Source: Cliona cf. orientalis (lineage: Eukaryota; Porifera; Demospongiae; Clionaida; Clionaidae). From it: DNA of 64,000 nt. Positions within the stretch are counted from its first letter, which is position 1, and the number at the start of each line of letters is the position of its first letter. The notes beneath the pieces were generated by a model. It was not told the DNA's origin, ran no database searches, and saw nothing but the letters and a program-made list of their open reading frames with translations. Positions 18,749-55,696 of this stretch are shown one piece after another. The position numbers and the translations under genes are program-made. The DNA lies in contig OZ005699.1 in the NCBI GenBank assembly GCA_963930775.1, forward strand, positions 2,625,501-2,689,500, given 5' to 3'.

Positions 18749-21700
18749 CTACTGTAGGGTAGTCCCTTGATGGGGTACTTCCACCAGCACACCTGCAACC
18801 TCACAGCCATGTGTATGACCACTGTGTAAACGAAACACATACATGTACACATGTATGTACATGTAGCTATGCACACACGTAGGATGACGCCACCATTTCG
18901 CAGGGTAGAGCTTGCTTGCCCACGCAGCTACGTACTCTTCCTAATATATGTACATGTACACTCTTGTTGATAGTGTTTCAATGTTGAAAGGTTGCACATA
19001 TTCTGTTTCCACTTATAGCATAATACAGTACGTGATTTTTCCGAATATCAGGGGTGACAAAAACAATATGGTATTATCTTGACACTTCCGACATGTATAC
19101 TCCATACATAAGTCTTTGGTGGAAGTTCCATAATCTCATGCATATTTGTAACAATAATCCATACCTGTTTCTGCGTGTACTCTGGTTCCCATTGAGTGCT
19201 GAAGATGACATTAGCTTGCTGGATGTACCCAGAGTTGGTTGGCTGGGCAGCCATTCTCCTTCTGGCTTCTTCCTCGGTTAGACCATCTCGATCCATCACT
19301 CTCTTTACGACCTAAGGGTTATAAATATTATTAAGTGAGACACACAAAAATACAAGACTTTGTATGTGCACTATATTATATGTATAATATATTATCTATT
19401 AATTTTTATGATTCGTAACCAAACAGTACAACTTAGGGTATATCAAGCTTAAGCTGTAACATTAACATACATCAACTAAAGAGCTTATAGGACTATAAGC
19501 CTTGTGTACATTGTACATACATGTATTTCAAGAGTGCATGCATGGCTAGGGATGCTTCTCATAGCCAAACGCTCAGATCTAATGACTATAGTGTACAATG
19601 TATAATACATATAGATAGCCAACAGAATTACACATACATGTACATGTAAACTATGCCACAGAATCTGATAATACCGATACATGCATGTATAATAATATTA
19701 TGTCCTTGTAGAAAATAATATTATTACTACTATTACTAACTGCTCACTTACTTCAGTGTCAGGAGCAATGGTGACCCACACTTCATGCATGTGCCTCTGC
19801 CAGCCAGCATTCAGCATTATAGCAGCATCTACAACACACACCCTGTGGCCGTCCGAGTGAGCCTGGGAGATCTTCTCCTCGGCCAGTCGCCAAATCTCTG
19901 GCCACACAATAGCGTTGAGCTTCTCCAGCTTAGCCTGGGATGGAATCAATACAAGGTGGGAGGAGGACTCTATTAAATTTTAACTGACGAGGGGTCCAAA
20001 TAACCCCCCACCCGATTTTGATATCCTTTAATCATAAACAGGGATGTATGTACAAATAAATGTCTACATTATGGCTGTTAATTTATACAATACTGTGTTT
20101 GTGCTAATAGAACGCAAGCTAAAAAAATAATTATGATTTAAAATTTTGCGCAATTTTCTGGTAAAGGTTGTCACACGCTCCATTAAGATACACTATGAAA
20201 AATCCTAGAACGTGAATTTTCTTGCGCTAATTAGATTATGCATTTTACTAGCATAAACACAGTATATTGTAGAATCCCACGATGATTACTTCCCCCCCCC
20301 CCCCCCTTGCGCATAAGCCACTCTGCATTTTAAGCTCAAGTTCCTGCATGGAAATGTTAGGATCCCATGTATAAGCCTCATCCCCACCTTCGCCCAATGC
20401 TAGTATGCACAAAGGGGGGAGGGGGGGAGGGGGGGTGTAATTGCGGGATTCTATGGTATAATAATTAATTTTACTCCTTACTTTGTCTTTGAAGACCATT
20501 GGTCCCAACACTTTTCGATTGATTTCACCGGATTCACCAACCACACCTACATGTACATTGTACGTGAATGAAAGAATGACTTGCTCAATTCCTTCTAGAG
20601 ACAAGTATACACATCATATATTATTGTGGCCCTGTATAAATAGGGATTTTCCTATGCTTGATTTCATGAACTCATACTATAGAGGCGATAAGTAAAAAGT
20701 AAATTGGCCAGGACCATTTTTGCAGCCGCTAAGTTAAAATGAATTATACAGCAAATTGTAATCAGACTGGCCCCACTTACATGTACCTAGGCCAGGCTCG
20801 TTACAAATGTTACACTACAAATGGAGGCTACAAGGTGTACTACACTTGATTTACATGTACCTTCACCAAATTCTTCTACGATCTTGGCAAAGGCCACAGT
20901 CCCAGGTCGATATGCCTCGTGTCCAAGCTACACAGACAAATATGTACAAGCTAATGGTGTAGATGTACACACATACTGTTGTCCATACCTTGTCACAGTC
21001 TATAGGGAAAGCCCCTTTACTAGCAAGTCTTTTGAAAATAGAAGATTTTCCAGTAGCTATCCTTCCAGTTAGACCAATCAGAATAGGTCCACGGGACGGA
21101 TGATAATTAGTAGAACAATGAGATACCTACATACATGTATGTATAAGGGTACAGTGGTCTGCATAGCATAACTGTACATGTCCCATAAATACTGGGCAAA
21201 ACAGGGGAGAAGGCTGTGTGATATTGCTGCATGACGACCATTACCAATCACCAAATGCTTTCACACAATTATTGTGGATGTGATAAAAGATTGTCTAGCC
21301 ACCAGATATATTGCTGGATTGATACTTACACAGTATACATGCATTCAATATGACTGTGACATACATGATGACATACATGTACCTGTGGTTGTCTGAAGCT
21401 GCCTAACATTGATCTTCTAATATCAGAAGAGCTCAGTTTCTCTTCTTGAGCTAAATCCGGTGAATCATTTGCACCTCTTGTTTCGGTGTGCTCTAAGATC
21501 TCAATGGTGTGCATAACAAGGGTTTTGAGTCCCTGCATGGAGAAAAAAGCCAAAATTTAAGGAATTGTAATGGGACTGGCCCCAAATAATAAAATTATGC
21601 ACATACATGTATACGAGGTTCCAGCCCTTCTAGTGCATGACAGATCAATTTTAAACAGGGGTTGGGGGGGGGGGGGGGGGGGGGGGGGAGGGGGGGGGGG

Positions 21701-23755
21701 AAGAGATACAAGTACATGTGTAGGATGAATTTAAATCACGTAGTGACCTTCTTCTCCCTCTCCTGGTTGATCTTGAGCCCCCCACGGACAGTCTCTGGAC
21801 TCACCACCAGACACTCCAGGTCATCATCCCAAGCCGTTGGTCCGTAAATGTCTGTTATTGGCACCACCTCATGCTTTATCCATGGCTTAACATCGCTGAG
21901 GTAAGCCTCCACTTCTGACACTCGAGCATCGATGGGTTTTATCAACTCGGGGAGGACTTTTGACGAGAGGAGCGGACCATTGGACATACCCACGACAATC
22001 CTACGCCTAGCCAGAAGGGTGCTCTGTGTGAGGAGTAAGCGATGTCCGTGGTGAATGTTGTCAAAAGTACCTCCTAGCACGACGTCATTGTAGGCTTTGA
22101 GAGATTGTGCTGACAGTTCAATTTGTTTGTGGTCACAGTTTGAATTTTCAATCTCGATGTTTTGATATTTCGGTTCCAGACTGGAATCGATCCTCTGCGA
22201 GAGTAGCTGGTATCCAGGTGACCTCTTGACCTCCTCCAGGGAAGGCAGTGGACTGAGTAGCACCTCGACGGAACGGTGCTGGAGGTGTGGCTGACTCCTC
22301 CCACTGATGGCTGATGAAAGTGGTAAGGGTGGGAGCAAAACTCGAACATCCAGGAATGGACAATACTTTGATGCTTGAAAGTAGAGGTTCATAACCTTGA
22401 AGAAAGATAATAATTCATGTATGATGGGCATGTGATTGTGTATACACAAGCATGTGTACAGGTAGCCTAGTTTGCTTAAAGGCACTGTGTCACGATATAA
22501 GGGCCGCACGTTACTATTAATTTTTTAAAAACATTTGAAATCAACCGCAAAACGTGACGTGAATCAACGTCACTCGCGCGACCGCATGCCATGTACCACG
22601 CCCATAGCTATCGATCGAGCGAGCCCGGTGCACCTTATGATGGCAGCTAATCCAAACTAGAGCTCTATAGAGCACATACCCCGCGCGCCCTGTAGCCACT
22701 CTAGCGTAGTATTGCAATACTATGAGGCACACATGTAGCGGTTTCATGACGTGACGACCCTTTACAACACAGTGCTTGAGCATGCGCAGTCGCATCCGCA
22801 TACTAAAAGAGTGGGTGTGGTCGATAAACCACAGGCATGCTGAACAGAAAATGCACGATTTGTAGAACTAGTAAGCTTTTTCGAGAAATTCGAAGCGCGT
22901 ACAAACCATTTTTTCACCGATATCTACCGATTGGTTGTGCTTATAGCACGCACAGACGCCTAGAACTCGAGATCTGGCGATTTTCGTGCCGACGACGACA
23001 ACGACAACAACAACAGACATACAAACCGATTGCTTTACCCCTTGCGCATGTGCGCGGGGTAAAAAAGAAGGCTAAACATCGAAAAGATAGGTAAACTAAT
23101 CTTCTTGCTTCGTTTAGTATCATCGCGAAGTCGATTTCGCCGAAAGACGTGGCCGATCGCTTAGACCAGCCGGCCAGGCAAGGGCGCCCCGGGCAAGTGG
23201 CGTGATCGTAACGTTATAACACCGCATCGCCCACGTTCTTGATTAAATATTGGGGATCCTCATCCGGCTTCCATTACTAAAAATACGCTTATACCGTGAC
23301 ACAGTTCCTTTAAGCACACATCCACATCCACTGCATCCCTCCAAACACATACTCAGAGTGTGAATATACGCTAGCCTTGTCACCAGGCCACAAGTCCGAC
23401 ATTTTCTAATGCAACATTGAAAACATCAATCATGGGAGTGGCCTGGGGACAAGGCTATTAATTGGCCCCCCATTAATTTATCAATCTCATTAACCTGCTG
23501 GGATGTTTCATGGAGGTACTTTTCCTCATAGTGAAGCGCCTGTTCCTCCTTCTTCCCTATCCCTTCATTCTCCCTAGCTCTGCTGCTTGAGCCCAGTCTC
23601 TCCTGAGCTCCTTCTGAGCCCGCCAGTGCAGCCATTCTCTCCGCCACACAGTCCAAGGGGACATAGAGGACTCCAGTGACCAGCCTAGCAGCCGCTGCCA
23701 GGGCTGGAAGGAGAAGCTTGCTGCTGCTCACTATCAAAGCTCCTGTCTTGTACAT
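18749..23755 (-). CDS. COASY: Bifunctional CoA synthase (phosphopantetheine adenylyltransferase / dephospho-CoA kinase)
   Basis: Nine exons, 5' to 3': 23755-23495, 22395-21748, 21532-21383, 21126-20989, 20927-20861, 20546-20482, 19934-19752, 19311-19165 and 18934-18749. They sum to 1,845 nt (614 residues). The N-terminal exon aligns with the animal COASY N terminus (MYKTGALIV, AARLVTGVLYVPL). The PPAT domain has VVLGGTFDNIHHGH, the nucleotidyltransferase (T/H)xGH signature, and EEKLSSSDIR. The kinase domain has a P-loop GLTGRIATGKSS, then EINRKVLGPMVF and VCVVDAAIMLNAGW. The enzyme performs the last two steps of CoA synthesis. The last exon is the weakest: it keeps only an AW match (VAAWASKLYPA) and then an unconserved tail. 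Intron 1 carries a TTAA-flanked MITE. Human COASY is 564 residues. Confidence 0.85.
20266..20458. mobile_element. Small MITE with poly-C / poly-G arms (COASY intron 6)
   Basis: Inverted ends TAGAATCCCACGATGATTAC at the left and GTAATTGCGGGATTCTAT at the right enclose a poly-C run after the left end and a broken poly-G run before the right end. The single strand would therefore fold into a long GC hairpin. A related, larger copy lies at about 43183-44226. No ORF. Confidence 0.55.
22480..23309. mobile_element. TTAA-flanked non-autonomous DNA transposon (piggyBac-like MITE) in COASY intron 1
   Basis: 830 bp bounded by inverted repeats of about 22 bp (AGGCACTGTGTCACG at the left; the right end reads AGGAACTGTGTCACG on the other strand). 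TTAA occurs immediately outside both ends (22476-22479 and 23310-23313). A TTAA duplication is the piggyBac-superfamily signature. There is no transposase ORF; the interior is GC-richer than the surrounding intron. Confidence 0.7.
23371..23457. mobile_element. Miniature hairpin element, TAGCCTTGTC family
   Basis: Only 87 bp between TAGCCTTGTCACCAGGCC and its near-complement GGCCTGGGGACAAGGCTA. The same ends bound a ~437 bp segment at about 43312-43748, so this is a dispersed family. It lies in COASY intron 1. Confidence 0.5.
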
Positions 23756-23895
23756 CGCATGAAGCACTGAGTCTGCCTCACCTCCTCTGGTAAATTTAAT
23801 TTTTTTTTTTTGCTGACTCGGAGGGGTAAAGGTCGTCAAGACCATTAATTTGTTTGAATTTTGATTTGTGGGTGGTTTGGGGCTAATCCCATCAA

Positions 23896-25385
23896 GAAAT
23901 GTTCTTTTAAAAGAAAAAAAAAATTTTAATAGTTCCATAAATATACGATCTATAATATTGCTCAACAGTAAAATTCAATATAATATTATAGTAATAAATG
24001 ATATGCCCTTTGGAGTTAGTAAAGTTAAAACTGAATTTGTCACTGCTTCTCCGACAAACTTTAGAGTCTTGAGTATTCCTTGTTCTCTAGCACAATCCTT
24101 TTACCAAGAGCACAAATTCAGCTCACCTGTAGTATTCCATGTTCTCCAGTGCTCTAGCTATGTTTTCTAGCACAAATTTCAAATGAAATCCAACTTCTAT
24201 AGTAGCTATAGCTATAGTACACTAGTTCCATGTTCTCCCTGAGTTCTAACTTCAAACTTGATATTACAGTAACTCAATTATAATTTAGTATTCCTTTCAC
24301 GGTTCTCCAGTTCATCTAGCTATATGCTCTATGTTCTCCACTGTTCTCTAGCACAAACTTCAAGCATTATGAGAAACCGCCACTCGCCAGGCTCTAGATC
24401 TGGGGAATATGATGTGAAGTTTCTGAAGTATTGTAAGATCTGTGATGGAGAGTTTGGTTGGCAAGCATCCATCAGGTCAGGATCTACCCTATTATAAATT
24501 CCTAGTTATTGCTGCTTGAACCTGCTCTCAGACAACTTGTCCAACTTGTCCACACATTACTTAATAATTTACTCATTAATTTTTTTTGTCAGGCTGCTAA
24601 GATAACGTTGTAGTAGCAGTCCTTCAAGCTTTAAATTTATGGCCGTAAAGCAATACTACAATATTATTACAATAAAATGCAACCCAGCTAGCTAGTATTC
24701 CATATGTCCTCCAGCTCTATGTTCTCCACTGTAACTCCAGTGTTAACTTCAATGTAACCCAACTAGCTATAGTATTCCAGTTCTTTATTTGCTCTATATT
24801 CTCCACATTTCTCTATAGTCGAAATTCTGTGGAGAATTCAATGGAGAATGTACTTATTAACACAGAACAGGATATCTAGACTTATAACTGTGACGGGGTA
24901 ATCAGGACTGGTACTGCCCACTAATATTGTGCAAGAGATCTAGAACCACGGAGAACATACAGAGCATTAAAGAGAACATGGAATAGTACTGGGTTGTTAA
25001 CGATGGATAACAGTGGAGAACATGAACAGGAAATACTAGCTAGTTGGGTTGCATTTGAAGTTTGTGCTAGAGAACAGTGGAGAATATAGAGCATATAGAG
25101 AACTAGAGAACAAGGAATACTACAGGTGAGCTGAATTTGTGCTCTTGGTAAAAGGATTGCACTAGAGAACATAGGGAAATGTGGAGAACTGGAGAACAGT
25201 AATAAGGAAATACTCAAAGACTTTAAAAATTTGTCGGAGAAGCACAAATTTTATTAACTCCGAAGGGCATAATTTTTAATAATTTAAAATGCATTGAATG
25301 AAATTACTATTGAGCAATAATATTATTATAGACAATTATTTATGGAACAATATTATTTCTATTTAAGAGAACATTAATTTTTATG
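23896..25385. mobile_element. Foldback-like element with ~450 bp inverted arms
   Basis: The sequence from about 23896 (AATGTTCTTTTAAAAG) to about 24350 returns inverted from about 25385 down to about 24920. Shared blocks include the run ending ATGCCCTTTGGAGTTA, then GCACAAATTCAGCTCACCTG, and many copies of TGTTCTCCA / CTCTAGCACAAA. The centre is unique. Arms of this length with subterminal direct repeats suggest a foldback-type DNA transposon. It sits just upstream of COASY exon 1. The target duplication is not resolved. Confidence 0.6.
24367..24477 (+). other. Exon-like Cys motif inside the foldback element
   Basis: In the unique centre of the foldback element a plus-strand ATG opens about 36 codons (KFLKYCKICDGEFGWQASI) that stop at a plausible GT donor. 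The CxxC arrangement looks like half of a zinc-binding site. No continuation was found, so it may be a captured exon or chance. I do not recognise a family. Confidence 0.25.
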
Positions 25386-25679
25386 ATGGATTATAATATG
25401 TATACATGCAGAAATAGGAATACACAACATATCCCTAGCTTGGAATGTCAGGACAGTGGGAACACCAAGAACACTGGGCCAGAATATTAGGATAGGAACA
25501 GTGGGAATACATAGTATATGTACATTATTATGTACATTAAACATGAACTACACCAGTAAGCACTTTTAGTTGGCTTACTAAATAAATATAAATGCAGATG
25601 AGATGACATTGTAGGATCTGTGGTGCAGTTTGGCCTATCGACACATGCATGAACACGGAAGGATTTTATAACCCTTGAT

Positions 25680-26088
25680 GATCTATGAAAGCAATATTAT
25701 TCAATTTGGTGGAATCGGTACCAACAAACTGATGAGGTTTATTGAGGAAGGAAAATGGCAGAGAAATTCCCATCCATGCCGATAGAAAGATACATGTTTG
25801 TAGTTTGCAGTGCTATCAGTATGATCTAGGACCATCAATCATGCATGTGACACTGTCTGTGACCTACATAATTGTGGACAGCTCCTTGCAGTTGGTAGAG
25901 AATTAGAAGACTCTGATGACAACCCACCACAGCTATTTAGATGTATAACCAATCCCAGTACCATGCAATTTCTGGAATATCTGAGTCACATGCATGAGTC
26001 TGACAACAGCAAGAAGCAACCGTTTGCTGCTATTCTCCCAAACAATCAACTGTTATTGTTGGTAGTGGGAGGGCTGACTAATTAAGTG
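25680..26088 (+). pseudogene. Kelch-repeat protein fragment (decayed)
   Basis: The plus strand reads pieces of Kelch repeats in at least two frames: FGGIGTNKLMRFIEEGKW, then FPSMPIERYMFVVCSA, then after in-frame stops CGQLLAVGRELEDSDDN and FAAILPNNQLLLLVVGG, ending in a stop at about 26086. The order and spacing match the GG-...-W/MP blade pattern of Kelch beta-propellers. Internal stops and frame changes mean it is not translated as a whole. Confidence 0.6.
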
Positions 26089-26534
26089 GATGGACTATCT
26101 CTGATTCAGTACAGTTGGTTATTTACCTAAGGATACTTTTGTTTGTGGGTATTAAATTTAGCAAAATTAGCAATTTTCCCTATTATTTTTTGTATCCGTA
26201 CGCATGAATATTTTTGAATAAATTAATCCGCTGTAAGCCTGTAACACAGTACATTTGATGCCCTAATCGTGAAGATAGGGTCTCTCATAATAATAACATA
26301 ATGAATATTGTAGCTGACTGTCTTCATGCAAAGTTAATAATCTACATACTCTTATTAATTTAGTAAGTGAATTTAAACTTTAATAGTTGCACTGTAGTAA
26401 TATTATTATAGCTAAATGTTAACGTTTACAATAATTGCTGCAGTCTGAGACTGTGCGTTAGCTAAGAAAGTTCTACACCATTGCACTACAGGTTTAGAGT
26501 CAAAAATTATTAGTATGCCAAAATTAGTATGTAA

Positions 26535-53285
<26,751 letters not shown>

Positions 53286-53727
53286 CAGTAGTTCACGCGA
53301 TGGTTATCTTTTCCTATAGAAACCCCTATAGCTGTAGGAGTAGATCCTTTTCGGCGTGCCGTTGCGTACCGTGACAATGATCGATAGATTCTGCGCGAGG
53401 AATTTAAAATTAAAATGCAAATGATATTCAACGCCCTTCGAGGATGTTCCTGGCAGGTTTCTATTATGCCATTACAATATAGACCTATACTGATTATAAT
53501 CGTTCAGGCAGGCTACTTCGAAATAGATAGCTATCGAGATATTCTAGCGCATTAGCCAAGTAAATAGAGGCTAGGCCTCTCGAAAAAGGTGTTTCGGCTG
53601 ATGTACGTGATCCTACTGAAAATTAATAATAAATTTACTATAGTTTAAATTCATGATTATTATAATAGCTATACTATTATCACACAATACAATTATAGTG
53701 AGTTTCAAAATTTATTTGGTCAGTTAA

Positions 53728-54789
53728 TTAATGGTGCCACATTGGGAGTTTTGTCTGCCTTGGAGCAACTGGCTTACTGCACTTGTTATACCACGAGCTT
53801 GGTGCAGTCTTTAAGCAATCCTCTGTATATTCTAAACACAGAAAGCAAAACTCTTGCTTACATCGTGTGCATGTCATATTCTTACATCCCTTTGTGTTAT
53901 GCTCAACCACCCGACCACATTTGGGACAGGCTCGTCGATTAGGAACATCAAAGCCATTAATCTTTATCATTGGAGCCTCCAGTAAGCTGGATAACTCAGG
54001 GGAAACACATCCTGGTTGACCGCACCCAGTAGATGAGGTAGAATGTGGTCCTGACCAAGTTCGTAGACACTGCCAACAGAAATCATACGTTGCCCCCTTT
54101 TTCTTTGTACATATCGTACAGTTTACACGCATGTTGTTATGATCCCTTCGCTCAACAAAGCGTTTACAACTAGGGCACTGTTTCATGTCGCATATTTTCA
54201 TGATTGCTGCTTTTGCCAGCTTACTCTCAAACCATTGGCATTCATCATCCGTTAAGCAAGCTATTTTGCGAACTTCAGCATATTCCCAAATTTTGTTGCA
54301 TTGTTTTACTGGACAACGGAATTCGAAGTGCCCTTCCTCCACTTTTGTACGAGCGTATCCAGCAAGTGAGGTAGAATCAACAGCGTGACCACAAGACATC
54401 TTTACACGAAGCGGTGCGTCTTTATCAGGCGGAAAGGGATCCAGACAATCTTGATCACTCGTAAAACGAAGGGTACGGTCTTTAGCGTCAAGCTTTCGTA
54501 TTTTATCGAAATCTTTTGGAGGCTTCGGAATTGCTGCACGTCGATCGGATCCTCCCGGCATTCGCTGAACGAGAAAAATTAATGAATTGTTTTCCACGTC
54601 ATAGCTACTTAGTTTGACTTTTCCTTCTAACTGCTTCCCTCCAAAAAGTAGCCGCATTGTTTCCACTCCGTACTCAGGTATTTGTTCCTGCACCTTGTAT
54701 TTGAATTGATCAACTGTAATATCGGAGTTTACTTGTACGATGGATACATCTCCATCCGTGTCTTGAACTCGTATTTGCCACTGAGACAT
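53728..54789 (-). CDS. UBL-RBR type E3 ubiquitin ligase
   Basis: Intronless frame of 353 residues from the ATG at 54789. Residues 1-82 are a ubiquitin-like fold ending in Gly-Gly (LIFLVQRMPGG). Residues ~115-175 are a degenerate RING1 (CGHAVDSTSL, CPVKQC). Residues ~205-255 are an IBR (CPSCKRFVERRDHNNMRVNC, then FCWQC). Residues ~290-325 are RING2 (CPKCGRVVEHNTKGCKNMTC), where the Cys in GCKNMTC is the expected thioester nucleophile, closed by CKQEFCFLCLE. RBR ligases pass ubiquitin through this Cys, as parkin does. RING1 lacks a normal first Cys pair, so E2 binding may differ. It lies 440 bp upstream of the triple-USP gene on the same strand. Confidence 0.85.
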   Translation of the reverse strand: MSQWQIRVQDTDGDVSIVQVNSDITVDQFKYKVQEQIPEYGVETMRLLFGGKQLEGKVKLSSYDVENNSLIFLVQRMPGGSDRRAAIPKPPKDFDKIRKLDAKDRTLRFTSDQDCLDPFPPDKDAPLRVKMSCGHAVDSTSLAGYARTKVEEGHFEFRCPVKQCNKIWEYAEVRKIACLTDDECQWFESKLAKAAIMKICDMKQCPSCKRFVERRDHNNMRVNCTICTKKKGATYDFCWQCLRTWSGPHSTSSTGCGQPGCVSPELSSLLEAPMIKINGFDVPNRRACPKCGRVVEHNTKGCKNMTCTRCKQEFCFLCLEYTEDCLKTAPSSWYNKCSKPVAPRQTKLPMWHH

Positions 54790-55019
54790 TCTAGCTTAGC
54801 TAGTAGCTAGGTACGTAATAGCGACGGTCCCGTCCTGAGAGACTGAATGCAATATTGAAGTGCGAACTGTAAGCTCGACCTCCGGAACGACACGCGAAAC
54901 TGAACGGACGCTAATATAGAATGTGTGGACTTCAGGGACAGCACCTGGGAATTCCCCCACCATAATACGTTTGCATTAGCCTATGGAGTGATTGCGCATT
55001 AATATCGTTGGATCTGTAT

Positions 55020-55085
55020 CTTGCTGTACACTTTGACCCCTTTTTTTAAGTAAGTTGGTAGTTCGCGTTTGCGTTAGATCGCATT
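55020..55085 (+). repeat. Dispersed repeat also present at about 40579-40652
   Basis: TTGCTGTACACTTTGAC, a T-rich run, TTTTTTAAGT and AGTTCGC..TGCGTTAGATC occur in the same order at both places (about 70 bp). No element boundaries could be defined. Confidence 0.5.
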
Positions 55086-55120
55086 TGCGTCATAAAAGGC
55101 CTTACTAGCCCAATAATATA

Positions 55121-55696
55121 CAGTAGAACTTCCGAATAACGGACACCTTGGGAGCAGGCCTTTTGTCCTTTATATGGAGGTTGTCCCTTTATAGAAGCGG
55201 AGACAATTTACATACTAGTATAATATAGTCTACACATTATGATAGCTATATAGCTAGTTAGCGTTTGCAGAGGTGACTGGAGAAAGAATCAACAGGAAAG
55301 CAGGATATGAGCTGGATTTGAGTCTATTTCAATTTAAGTACTGTGTATACACTTGAATTGTATCATGCATTGATGCATTAGTCTTGCCCCAGACCCACCT
55401 TCAAGATAGCACCCCTCCTACAAAGGGGGAAGGGCCTGGCTAGGCTATCATGATTACGTCACTGGCCGCGAAAAGGGGTGTGGCTTCCTGGCCGTCCGCT
55501 ATTTAGAAGTAAAATTATACTGAGATGTTCAATCGGGTCCGAACAATCCGTCCGTTATAGAGAATTGAGAGGTTGTCCGCTCCTCGGAGGTTCGTAATGT
55601 ACTAAGTCTATGGCAAATTCAATCCGTTCCATAGCCGTTGTCCGTTATATAGTGGGTGGTCGCTCCTGGGAGGGTCCGTTATGAGAAGTTCCACTG
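55121..55696. mobile_element. pogo/Tigger-like MITE (576 bp, TA target site)
   Basis: Inverted ends CAGTAGAACTTCCGAATAAC at the left and CAGTGGAACTTCTCATAACG on the other strand at the right, with TA outside both (55119-55120 and 55697-55698). CAGT-starting ends with TA duplication are typical of pogo/Tigger elements. The interior repeats GAGAGGTTGTCCGC-like units and has no ORF. Confidence 0.7.
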
